Shown piece after piece: positions 10,177 through 18,520 of a stretch of DNA of 64,000 bases. The notes under the pieces are model-generated. The model was not told the DNA's origin. It saw only the letters and a program-made list of their open reading frames with translations, and ran no database searches. Both the position numbers and the translations under genes were made by a program. How positions within the stretch are numbered: the first letter of the stretch is position 1; every line of letters starts with the position of its first letter. The stretch comes from Hyphomicrobiales bacterium (lineage in GTDB: Bacteria > Pseudomonadota > Alphaproteobacteria > Rhizobiales > Rhizobiaceae), in NCBI GenBank assembly GCA_900466875.1, contig UBNQ01000012.1, positions 36,101 through 100,100 on the forward strand, read 5' to 3'.

Positions 10177-11373
10177 ATGGCCATGTCCTTCCCGCGTGTC
10201 GTTGACGAAAGCTGGCAATATGGCGGCGAGGACGAAGTTCGCCTGTCAAAAGCGAAGATGGTCGTCTGGGTCATGGCGCTCCTCATCGTCGTCGGCCTGG
10301 TATGGGCCTATTTCGCCATTCTCGACGAAGTCTCGACCGGCGACGGCAAGGTCGTGCCGATCAGCAAGGAACAGGTCATCCAGTCGCTGGAAGGCGGCAT
10401 CGTCTCGAAGCTGATGGTGCAGGAAAACCAAGTCGTCGAACGGGGGCAGCTGATCGCCCAGTTCGATCCGACGATCACCGAATCCGGCGTCGGGGAATCC
10501 GCCGCGACATACCGGGCAGCCCTGGCGAGTTCGGCAAGGCTGACGGCGGAAGTCAACCAGACCCCCCTCACCTTTCCGGATGAGCTGAGCGCCTATCCCG
10601 ACCTGATCGCCTCGGAGACGAGGCTCTACGAAGCCCGCCAGCATAATCTGAAAGAGACGCTGCAATGGATCGATGAATCGCTGTCGCTCTCCCGTCAGGA
10701 ACTCGCGGTCAATGAAGACCTTTCGAAAATGGGCGCCGCCAGCAGCGTCGAGATCATCCGCCTGAAGCGCGAGCGGGCGGAACTTGAGCTCAAAAAGGTC
10801 GAGACCAGCACCCAATATGTCGTCGAGGCCCGCGAGCAGCTTGCCAAGGCCAATGCAGAGGTAAGCTCGCTCATCTCCGTCATCAAGGGACGTTCGGACA
10901 GTCTCGCCCGCCTGACGCTGCGCTCGCCCGTGCGCGGCATCGTCAAGAATATCGAGGTCTCCACCATCGGCGGTGTCGTACCGCCGAACGGCAAGCTGAT
11001 GGATATCATTCCACTCGGCGACCAGCTGATGATCGAGGCCCGCATCCTGCCGCGCGACATCGCCTTCATCCATCCCGACCAGCGCGCGACTGTAAAGATC
11101 ACCGCCTATGACTACGCCATCTATGGCGGGCTCGACGGCAAGGTGGTCACCATCTCGCCGGACACGATCCAGGACGAAGTGGATCCCGAGATTTACTATT
11201 ACCGCGTCTTCGTGAAGACGGAAAAGGACGCGCTGGAAAACCATGCCGGCAAGGTATTTCCGATCTCTCCGGGCATGGTTGCCACCGTCGACATCCACAC
11301 AGGCCAGAAGAGCGTGATGGATTATCTCTTGAAACCCTTCAACAAGGCCAGGGAAGCGATGCGCGAGCGCTAG
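10177..11373 (+). CDS. HlyD-family type I secretion membrane-fusion (adaptor) protein
   Basis: The periplasmic adaptor linking the ABC exporter to an outer-membrane channel, 398 residues. A short cytoplasmic N-terminus precedes one membrane segment (about residues 28-48). Then come a barrel-lipoyl half with the typical G-D-G-K-V-V-P and Q-S-L-E-G-G-I-V motifs, a long alpha-helical hairpin rich in Glu, Arg and Leu (about 95-215), and the second lipoyl half with L-R-S-P-V-R-G-I-V. Its length and motif order fit the HlyD/LapC/PrsE family. It starts 3 bp after the ABC gene and is followed 17 bp later by an uncharacterised gene preceded by AAGGAGG. The substrate is presumed to be the giant adhesin. 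Confidence 0.93.
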   Translation: MAMSFPRVVDESWQYGGEDEVRLSKAKMVVWVMALLIVVGLVWAYFAILDEVSTGDGKVVPISKEQVIQSLEGGIVSKLMVQENQVVERGQLIAQFDPTITESGVGESAATYRAALASSARLTAEVNQTPLTFPDELSAYPDLIASETRLYEARQHNLKETLQWIDESLSLSRQELAVNEDLSKMGAASSVEIIRLKRERAELELKKVETSTQYVVEAREQLAKANAEVSSLISVIKGRSDSLARLTLRSPVRGIVKNIEVSTIGGVVPPNGKLMDIIPLGDQLMIEARILPRDIAFIHPDQRATVKITAYDYAIYGGLDGKVVTISPDTIQDEVDPEIYYYRVFVKTEKDALENHAGKVFPISPGMVATVDIHTGQKSVMDYLLKPFNKAREAMRER

Positions 11374-11390
11374 GGCCAAGGAGGATCGCC

Positions 11391-13091
11391 ATGACCACGC
11401 CACCGGATATGACCTTGCTGCAGGACCATGTGCGCTCCGCCTACCGTCCATTGCCAGCGCCCTATCCGGCCTGCGTTCTGTTCTTCTCCTGCTCCGACGG
11501 GGAAGAGCGCGCCAGCGTGACGATTGCACGCGGTTCGTCCTTCGACGAAGCCTGGCAGGCTGGCATGGACGCCATCACAGCCATCCAGCGCCGACAATCC
11601 GGCCGCTATCGCTGGTTGCGGGTCGATTGGCCGACGGCGCTGGAAGCCTCGACCTGGGCCGAACTCCGCGACGTGCTGAACGACACGAAACGCAACTACT
11701 TCCGCCTCGGCCTATCCCTTGACGACCGCTTCGAGACCGCCTTTCTGGAGCAGGAACTGAACGCCAATGCGATGTTTTACGGCGGCAACCAGAACGTCTC
11801 GGCCGAGCTGAACGAGAAGAATTTTCTTCTCTATTTCAACACCCGTTTCCCTGACCACCAGCCGCCGGACTTCGCGGATGATCAGGTCATCTATCCCTTC
11901 GCCAGCACGGGCGCCTTTTCTGACGGCACGACTGTTTATCCTCTCCATCCCTCCGGCCTGAATGCCGGACGCCGGGTCATCGACAAGCTCGATGTCGGGC
12001 AGGTCACCTCACTCATCTACGATGCGTCCGAATTCCTGGCACGGCAGGTCGGGCCCGACGGCCGTTTCGTCTATGGCTATCACCCGTGTTTCGACCGGGA
12101 GATCGGTGCCTACAACACGCTTCGCCATGCCAGCACCGCCTATTCGATGATCGAGGCCTACGAGCTGACCTGCAGTCCGATCCTGCGGGAAGCGATAGGC
12201 CAAGCGATTTCCTTCCTGACCCGTGACCTCATCGTCCATGCGCTTTTGCCAAATGGCCGGATCGCGGCTTTCCTCGTCGAGGCGAATAACGAGATCAAGC
12301 TAGGCGGCAATGCCGTCGCGATCCTGGCGCTTGCCAAATATGCCAGCGTTTTCGATGACGAGCGGCATGACGAACTCATGGAAAGGCTAGCCTCCGGCAT
12401 CTGCTTCATGCAGGACGGAAAGACCGGCGCATTCCGCCATGTCCTGACATTCCCAAGCCTGGAAACCCGACAGGAATTCCGCACGATCTATTACGAGGGA
12501 GAAGCGGTCTTCGCCCTGATGCGGCTCTATGACCAGCTTCGCGACGACCGCTGGCTAAAGGCCGTCGAACTCGCCTTCGGTCATTTCATGCGCAACAACC
12601 ACGCGCGCCATCACGACCATTGGCTCGCCTATTGCGCCAACGAACTGACCCGGCATCGCCCGGAAGAGGACTATTACCGCTTCGCCATCGACAACATCGC
12701 CGATCATCTCGACTTCGTCGCCAACCGGATCACCACATTCCCGACGCTTCTGGAACTGATGATGGCGACGCGCCAGGTCCTGGCCCGGCTGAATATCGAC
12801 GGCCGCTTCCCCCATCTCTTGAACCGCATAGACCCCGGCCGCTTCGACAGGGCGCTGGAGAAACGGGCCCATTATCTGCTCAACGGGCATTTCTGGCCGG
12901 AAACGGCAATGTTCATGCGCAATCCCAAAAGGATACTCGGCTCATTTTTCATTCGTCATCATGCCTTCCGCGTCCGCATCGACGACGTCGAACACTACCT
13001 TTCCGGATATGTCGCCTATCTCAGATACTTGCATGAACAGGGTCCCAGACAGGACGCCCCGCAGGATCTTTCCAGTAGGAATGAGCACTAG
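11391..13091 (+). CDS. Conserved-looking protein of unknown function in the adhesin secretion operon
   Basis: A 566-residue soluble protein; I do not recognise a named family. Residues 1-130 form a mixed alpha/beta region with a V-L-F-F-S-C-S-D-G-E-E-R motif. Residues about 190-480 have regularly spaced helices, with N-T-L-R-H-A-S-T-A-Y, Y-Y-E-G-E-A-V-F-A and F-P-T-L-L-E motifs, that recall alpha/alpha-toroid (six-hairpin glycosidase or terpenoid-cyclase-like) proteins. That fold is inference from helix periodicity only. There is no signal peptide or membrane segment. It starts 17 bp after the adaptor gene with a strong AAGGAGG site, so it belongs to the secretion operon. A role in modifying or handling the adhesin, or in surface polysaccharide metabolism, would fit, but nothing proves it. 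Confidence 0.8.
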   Translation: MTTPPDMTLLQDHVRSAYRPLPAPYPACVLFFSCSDGEERASVTIARGSSFDEAWQAGMDAITAIQRRQSGRYRWLRVDWPTALEASTWAELRDVLNDTKRNYFRLGLSLDDRFETAFLEQELNANAMFYGGNQNVSAELNEKNFLLYFNTRFPDHQPPDFADDQVIYPFASTGAFSDGTTVYPLHPSGLNAGRRVIDKLDVGQVTSLIYDASEFLARQVGPDGRFVYGYHPCFDREIGAYNTLRHASTAYSMIEAYELTCSPILREAIGQAISFLTRDLIVHALLPNGRIAAFLVEANNEIKLGGNAVAILALAKYASVFDDERHDELMERLASGICFMQDGKTGAFRHVLTFPSLETRQEFRTIYYEGEAVFALMRLYDQLRDDRWLKAVELAFGHFMRNNHARHHDHWLAYCANELTRHRPEEDYYRFAIDNIADHLDFVANRITTFPTLLELMMATRQVLARLNIDGRFPHLLNRIDPGRFDRALEKRAHYLLNGHFWPETAMFMRNPKRILGSFFIRHHAFRVRIDDVEHYLSGYVAYLRYLHEQGPRQDAPQDLSSRNEH

Positions 13092-13302
13092 CCTCTCATT
13101 CTTTTCCCGAACCGCTATCGATTCCCTGAGACACTCTCCATCAAGCGTGATTATCTTGACGCCTGCACGGACGTGGCCGGGCCGTTCTGGCCGAGGCTTT
13201 TTCAGAATGAAATTTCGCCGAAGCATGTCGCGCAAAAGTGCGAAGCGGTTTTGCGGCAACGACATGCGATGAATAAATAACGAAAACATTGGGGAATGGC
13301 AG
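13092..13302. other. Intergenic region between the secretion operon and the amidase gene
   Basis: These 211 bp hold no convincing gene. GC-rich self-complementary sequence around 13160-13200, followed by a run of five T, could end the secretion operon, but the stem is irregular. A hairpin repeat occupies 13223-13267, and the amidase ribosome site (GGGGA) lies just before 13303. Confidence 0.5.
13223..13267. repeat. Rhizobial-type intergenic hairpin repeat, copy 1
   Basis: A two-part stem is visible. GCATGTCG (13223-13230) pairs with CGACATGC (13260-13267), and inside it CGCAAAA (13231-13237) pairs with TTTTGCG (13249-13255). The loop reads GTGCGAAGCGG. The inner stem and loop closely match the second copy at 54933-54974, while the outer stem differs. 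From memory, hairpins of this kind are frequent between genes in Rhizobium and Agrobacterium; I could not check this here. Confidence 0.7.
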
Positions 13303-14781
13303 ATGACGATGGTGATAAGCTGGGCCGAATGGTTCGGCAAGGACGGGCTTGGCCTAGCTGAACTCGTGAAAAACGGTGAGGTCACCGCATCCGAACTCGC
13401 CGCACAGGCAGCGACTGCGATCAGGGCGGTCAATCCGCATATCTGCGGCGTTGTCGAGATCTTCGAGGACGCGATCTCGGACGCCACCGTCAACGGTGCA
13501 GATCCCGAAGGTACATTTGCAGGCCTGCCCTTTCTCCTGAAGGATCTCGGCCCGACACTTGCCGGCCGGCTGCAGGAGCAGGGCTCGCTCTACATGAAGG
13601 GCAACCGCCCGACCTCGGACACCTTCCTCACAACGAAAATGAAAGCAGCAGGTCTCAACATCATCGGCCGCACCACGACACCTGAATTCGGCTGCTGCAG
13701 CTCGGCGGAAAATCCGGCGCTTTATGTCACCCGCAACCCGTGGAATACCGATTTTACCAGTTGCGGCTCTTCAGCCGGCTCCGCCGTGATGGTCAGCGCC
13801 GGTGTCGTGCCGCTTGCCCACGCGACGGATGGCGGCGGCTCGATCCGCATTCCGGCGGGCGTCAACGGCGGGATCGGGCTTAAATCCTCCCGAGGCACGT
13901 TCTCCATCGCGCCGGCGGGGTCCGATTTCACCTCCGTCGTCTCGACGCAGGGCTGCATAACCCGGACGGTGCGCGATACCGCCGCCTTCGTCGACAATTG
14001 CCGCGGCGGCGCACCGGGCGAATTCATGCCCTACTGGTCGCCCGACGAACCCTTTCTCGACCTGATCGAGCGTGATCCGAAACCGCTGCGCATCGCAGTC
14101 TCGCACGAATGGGGACCTTACCAATCGACGCCGCATATCGTCTCCGAACTGGAGCATGTCGCCCGTTTCCTCGAACGTCTCGGCCATCACGTCGAATGGG
14201 TGAAGCCGGAGGTCGACTTCGACAAAGCCTATGCCGCGCAGACGGCCTGCTACATCACCAACTTCGCCCAGACGGTGAACAATCTTCTGCGGATGAAAGG
14301 TCTCGAAAAGCCACCGGCCGACCTGATCGAGCCGATGAACATCCGCATCTGGGAACAGGGCAAGGATGCGACCTATACCGAACGCGCCGACATGCAGCTC
14401 GCCTTCAACGAGACCGCCCGCGCCTTCGGCGAATTCTACGAGAAATGGGACATCGTGCTGACGCCGATCACCGCCCGGGAAACGCCGCCGATCGGCACGA
14501 TCGAATACCTGACGATGACGGACAATCCATCGGCCCTCGACTGGTTCGCCAATCTCTGGGGCTTTTTCGCCTACACCCCGTTCAGCAATCTCTGCGGCAC
14601 ACCGGGCCTCAGCCTGCCCCTCGCCAGACATGCCAACGGCCTTCCGCTCGGCATGCAGATCCAGACAGGTCTTGGCCGCGACGGACTGCTGCTTCAGCTC
14701 GCCGCCCAGATCGAACGGGCGATCAGCGGCAAATGGAACCTCGGTGATCTTCCCAAGGTACACGTGACGGCAATAGCCTGA
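13303..14781 (+). CDS. Amidase (amidase-signature family)
   Basis: A hydrolase of 492 residues that cleaves carboxamides to acid plus ammonia or amine, cytoplasmic, substrate unknown. The Ser-cisSer-Lys triad of the amidase-signature family is visible: Lys80 in F-L-L-K-D, Ser156 in C-G-S-S-A-G-S and Ser180 in G-G-G-S-I-R-I-P-A, with family-typical spacing (76 and 24 residues). The length is normal for the family. Two in-frame ATGs lie 6 bp apart; I took the first, which follows GGGGA. It is a single-gene unit: the gap to pntA is over 300 bp. A GatA role is unlikely because no gatB or gatC is adjacent. Confidence 0.9.
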   Translation: MTMVISWAEWFGKDGLGLAELVKNGEVTASELAAQAATAIRAVNPHICGVVEIFEDAISDATVNGADPEGTFAGLPFLLKDLGPTLAGRLQEQGSLYMKGNRPTSDTFLTTKMKAAGLNIIGRTTTPEFGCCSSAENPALYVTRNPWNTDFTSCGSSAGSAVMVSAGVVPLAHATDGGGSIRIPAGVNGGIGLKSSRGTFSIAPAGSDFTSVVSTQGCITRTVRDTAAFVDNCRGGAPGEFMPYWSPDEPFLDLIERDPKPLRIAVSHEWGPYQSTPHIVSELEHVARFLERLGHHVEWVKPEVDFDKAYAAQTACYITNFAQTVNNLLRMKGLEKPPADLIEPMNIRIWEQGKDATYTERADMQLAFNETARAFGEFYEKWDIVLTPITARETPPIGTIEYLTMTDNPSALDWFANLWGFFAYTPFSNLCGTPGLSLPLARHANGLPLGMQIQTGLGRDGLLLQLAAQIERAISGKWNLGDLPKVHVTAIA

Positions 14782-15106
14782 TCGCCCTGATCAATGTCGG
14801 TGCGAATTATTCGGCCGCATGAGCCCTGAGCGATTGATTTGCGCCCGACACTTTCCAGCGACCTATCGTCGCTGCCGATACGCGGAGCATCCGTTAAAAC
14901 CGGCTCCCCTGTCAGTTAAACGGCAGGCCAAACAAGGAACCCGACAGAAAAGGGCGATCTGCGGCAGTATCGCTCTTGTGTTCACCGTACCGAGAAGTAC
15001 CATTACCGGCCTTTCCGCCCGCAATTCCTTGCCGTAACACTTCCGGCAGGAAATGCCGGTAACCGGCCGGCCAAAGCACGATGAAAACGAACTGGGGACG
15101 AAACGA
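14782..15106. other. 325-bp gap upstream of pntA
   Basis: No gene, repeat or strong terminator could be supported here. The region must hold the promoter for pntAB. A GGGGA ribosome site sits at 15094-15098, nine bases before the TTG chosen as the pntA start. Confidence 0.5.
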
Positions 15107-16681
15107 TTGAAGATCGGGGTATTGAAAGAGCGCGGTGATCGCGAGGCACGCGTTGCGATGACGCCGGACAGTGCGCAGGCGCTGCAGAAGCTTGGCTACG
15201 ATTGTGTAATCGAAGCGGGTGCCGGCAAGGCCGCAGGTTTTGCCGACTCCACTTATCGCGCCGCCGGTGTGACGGTGGTCGATACGCCGGATGCGCTGAT
15301 CGAAACCTCCGACGTGATCGCAAAGGTGCGTCCGCCGGAATTGGCGGAAGTCGACAAGCTTGGTCCTGGCAAGACGCTGATCTCCTTCTTCTACCCGGCC
15401 CAGAATTCGGCGCTGCTGGAAGCCGCCAAGGCGAAGGGCGCAAACGTCATTGCCATGGACATGGTGCCGCGCATTTCTCGCGCCCAGAAGATGGACGCCC
15501 TGTCGTCGATGGCCAATATCGCCGGTTATCGCGCCGTCATCGAGGCCGGCAACAACTTTGGCCGCTTCTTCACCGGCCAAGTGACGGCCGCCGGCAAGGT
15601 ACCGCCGGCCAAGGTTCTGGTCATTGGTGCGGGCGTTGCAGGCTTGGCCGCGATCGGCACCGCCGCCTCGCTCGGCGCCATCACCTATGCCTTCGACGTT
15701 CGCCCGGAAGTGGCCGAACAGATCGAATCCATGGGTGCGCAATTCGTCTTTCTCGACTTCAACGGCGACAGCCAGGACGGCGCAGCAACCGGTGGCTACG
15801 CAGCTCCTTCGTCTCCGGAATTCCGCGAAAAGCAGCTGGAAAAATTCCGCGCACTGGCACCCGAGATCGACATTGTCATCACCACCGCGCTGATCCCGGG
15901 CCGTGATGCGCCAAAACTGTGGACCGCCGACATGGTGGCCCTGATGAAGCCCGGTTCGGTGATCATCGACCTTGCGGCCGAACGCGGTGGCAACTGCGAC
16001 CTCACCGTCGCCGACGAGCGCATCGTCTCCGACAACGGCGTCACCGTCATCGGCTACACCGATTTCCCAAGCCGCATGGCTTCCCAGTCGTCGACGCTCT
16101 ATTCGACCAATATCCGCCACATGATGACGGACCTGACGCCGGGCAAGGACGGTATCGTCGTCCACAATATGGAAGACGACGTCATCCGCGGTGCGACAGT
16201 GACCAAGGACGGCGAGATCACATTCCCGCCGCCGCCGCCAAAGATCCAGGCGATCGCCGCCCAGAAGCCCAAGGAGAAGGCCAAGGAGCTGACTCCGGAA
16301 GAAAAGCGGGCCAAGGAAGTCGCAGCCTTCAAGGCGCAGACGAAGAACCAGGCCATCCTGCTTGGCGTCGCGACTCTTCTGCTGCTGATCGTCGGCGCCT
16401 ATGCACCGGCAAGCTTCATGAGCCATTTCGTCGTCTTCGTGCTCTCCTGCTTCATCGGCTTCCAGGTCATCTGGAACGTCTCGCACTCGCTGCACACGCC
16501 GCTGATGGCGGTGACCAATGCGATTTCCGGCATCGTCATCCTCGGTGCACTGCTGCAGATCGGCTCGGGCAACTGGCTGGTCGTCGTGCTTGGCGCCTTG
16601 TCGGTTCTGGTTGCGACGATCAACATCGTCGGCGGTTTTCTTGTGACACGGCGCATGCTCGCCATGTTCCAGAAGTCTTGA
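15107..16681 (+). CDS. pntA: NAD(P) transhydrogenase alpha subunit (fused PntA)
   Basis: Binds NAD(H) and forms part of the membrane domain of the proton-translocating transhydrogenase, which moves hydride between NADH and NADP+ using the proton gradient. The 524 residues carry the NAD domain (G-A-G-V-A-G-L-A-A-I at about residue 170, R-Q-D-loop-type M-D-M-V-P-R-I-S-R-A-Q) and four hydrophobic C-terminal segments beginning near residue 410. This is the single-chain E. coli arrangement; in many Alphaproteobacteria the protein is split into PntAA and PntAB. I chose the TTG at 15107 over the ATG at 15053 because family members begin M-K-I-G-V-L-K-E and a GGGGA site lies nine bases upstream. pntB follows after 20 bp. 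Confidence 0.95.
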   Translation: MKIGVLKERGDREARVAMTPDSAQALQKLGYDCVIEAGAGKAAGFADSTYRAAGVTVVDTPDALIETSDVIAKVRPPELAEVDKLGPGKTLISFFYPAQNSALLEAAKAKGANVIAMDMVPRISRAQKMDALSSMANIAGYRAVIEAGNNFGRFFTGQVTAAGKVPPAKVLVIGAGVAGLAAIGTAASLGAITYAFDVRPEVAEQIESMGAQFVFLDFNGDSQDGAATGGYAAPSSPEFREKQLEKFRALAPEIDIVITTALIPGRDAPKLWTADMVALMKPGSVIIDLAAERGGNCDLTVADERIVSDNGVTVIGYTDFPSRMASQSSTLYSTNIRHMMTDLTPGKDGIVVHNMEDDVIRGATVTKDGEITFPPPPPKIQAIAAQKPKEKAKELTPEEKRAKEVAAFKAQTKNQAILLGVATLLLLIVGAYAPASFMSHFVVFVLSCFIGFQVIWNVSHSLHTPLMAVTNAISGIVILGALLQIGSGNWLVVVLGALSVLVATINIVGGFLVTRRMLAMFQKS

Positions 16682-16701
16682 GTGCGTAGGGGGTAATCAT
16701 C

Positions 16702-18147
16702 ATGACGATCGGTATCGTTTCGGCCGCCTACATTTCTGCAGCGGTTCTCTTCATTCTGTCGCTCGGCGGCCTGTCCGGCCAGGAAAGCGCCAAGCGCGCC
16801 GTCTGGTACGGCATCATCGGCATGGCGCTCGCCGTCATCGCCACCATTTTTGGTCCGGGCGTTGCGACCAGCTTCGGCATCGGGCTGATCATTGTCATCA
16901 TGATCGTCGCCGGCTCGGTTGCCGGATATTACGTGGCAAGCCGCGTGCAGATGACGGAAATGCCGCAGCTCGTCGCAGCGCTGCATTCCTTCGTCGGCCT
17001 TGCCGCCGTCTTCATCGGCTACAACGCCCATATCGAGGCATGGCGCGTTGGTGGTCTCGATGAGGCTGCCCGTGCAACGCTCGAAGGCTTTTCCGCCATC
17101 CTTGCCCACAAGGATCCGGTCGAGCTTGCGATCATGAAGGTCGAGGTGTTTCTCGGCGTCTTCATCGGTGCGGTCACCTTTACCGGTTCGGTCGTCGCTT
17201 TCGGCAAGCTTGCCGGCAAGGTCGACGGCAAGGCGAAGAAACTGCCCGGCGGCCATATGCTCAATGCCGGTGCGGCGGCCCTCTCGCTTCTACTGCTGCT
17301 TGCCTATGTCAACGGCGCGGGCGTCTGGACGCTGATCGCAATGACGCTTCTCGCCTTCTTCATCGGTTACCACCTGATCATGGGCATCGGCGGTGCCGAC
17401 ATGCCGGTCGTGGTCTCGATGCTGAACAGCTATTCCGGCTGGGCGGCCGCCGCCATCGGCTTCACGCTCGGCAACGATCTCCTGATCGTCACCGGCGCGC
17501 TGGTCGGCTCCTCGGGTGCGATCCTCTCCTACATCATGTGCAAGGCGATGAACCGCTCCTTCATCTCGGTCATCCTCGGCGGCTTCGGCGGCACGACGGG
17601 ACCTGCGATGGAAATCGAGGGCGAGCAGATCGCCATCGATGCCGAAGGTGTGGCCAATGCGCTCAACGATGCCGACAGTGTCATCATCGTGCCGGGTTAC
17701 GGCATGGCGGTAGCGCAGGCGCAGCAGGCCGTCTCGGAACTGACCCGCAAGCTGCGCGCGGCCGGCAAGGAAGTGCGTTTCGCCATCCACCCGGTCGCTG
17801 GCCGTCTGCCGGGCCACATGAACGTGCTGCTCGCCGAGGCCAAGGTGCCTTACGACATCGTCATGGAAATGGACGAGATCAACGACGATTTCCCGTCGAC
17901 CGATGTCGTCATCGTCATCGGCTCCAACGACATCGTCAATCCGGCAGCCCAGGAAGACCCGAACTCGCCGATCGCCGGCATGCCGGTGCTCGAAGTCTGG
18001 AAGGCCAAGCAGGTGTTCGTCTCCAAGCGCGGCCAGGGCACTGGTTATTCCGGCATCGAGAACCCGCTCTTCTACAAGGAGAACACAAGGATGTTCTACG
18101 GCGACGCCAAGAAGTCCGTCTCTGAACTTCTGCCGATGATCAAGTAA
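16702..18147 (+). CDS. pntB: NAD(P) transhydrogenase beta subunit
   Basis: The NADP(H)-binding and main proton-channel subunit of transhydrogenase, 481 residues. The N-terminal 270 residues contain about eight or nine membrane segments. The C-terminal domain has the NADP-binding motif [12 protein letters not shown], followed by [12 protein letters not shown] and [10 protein letters not shown], all diagnostic of PntB. A TAGGGGG ribosome site lies just upstream. With pntA it forms a two-gene operon. The 373-bp gap that follows separates it from the sensor-kinase gene. Confidence 0.97.
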   Translation: MTIGIVSAAYISAAVLFILSLGGLSGQESAKRAVWYGIIGMALAVIATIFGPGVATSFGIGLIIVIMIVAGSVAGYYVASRVQMTEMPQLVAALHSFVGLAAVFIGYNAHIEAWRVGGLDEAARATLEGFSAILAHKDPVELAIMKVEVFLGVFIGAVTFTGSVVAFGKLAGKVDGKAKKLPGGHMLNAGAAALSLLLLLAYVNGAGVWTLIAMTLLAFFIGYHLIMGIGGADMPVVVSMLNSYSGWAAAAIGFTLGNDLLIVTGALVGSSGAILSYIMCKAMNRSFISVILGGFGGTTGPAMEIEGEQIAIDAEGVANALNDADSVIIVPGYGMAVAQAQQAVSELTRKLRAAGKEVRFAIHPVAGRLPGHMNVLLAEAKVPYDIVMEMDEINDDFPSTDVVIVIGSNDIVNPAAQEDPNSPIAGMPVLEVWKAKQVFVSKRGQGTGYSGIENPLFYKENTRMFYGDAKKSVSELLPMIK

Positions 18148-18520
18148 GCAACCAACACAGGTTCGGGGTCGCGCAGGCGATCCCGGATCGAAACACTGAG
18201 AACCGGGAAGAAGCGCCAGTCCGGTATTGCGACAGGTCAATGCACGGCCCGCCAGCGGGTGACCTTGATGGCGGATCAGACCAGAACGATCCGCTTGCCG
18301 TGATGGACACATGCGCTTACGCTTGCCCCCTACCGATGATACTGCCTCGACCGAAATCGACGGTTCTGCTTCGCTGAACAGCGTAAAACGTCAATGTGAA
18401 GCGCGTGGCAGCTGTTGCGCGCCGCCTTCTGTTGCAGCCGTCGCGATTTATGGCATGGATCGTCTCGGTGCGGTGATCGAACGCCTCATCCGCTGGCGAA
18501 GATAAAGCGAAGGACATTTC
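18148..18520. other. 373-bp gap between pntB and the sensor-kinase gene
   Basis: I see no gene with support here; a 64-codon open frame at 18311-18505 has no good ribosome site and no recognisable content. No clear hairpin terminator follows pntB. A GAAGGA ribosome site for the kinase gene is at its right edge. Confidence 0.45.

Noticed and set aside
13150..13200. Possible terminator of the secretion operon
   Set aside because: The self-complementary GGCC segments do not form one clean stem before the T-run, so it is mentioned only in the gap description.
18311..18505. A 64-codon frame before the sensor kinase
   Set aside because: No ribosome site, no recognised content and no operon context beyond proximity.
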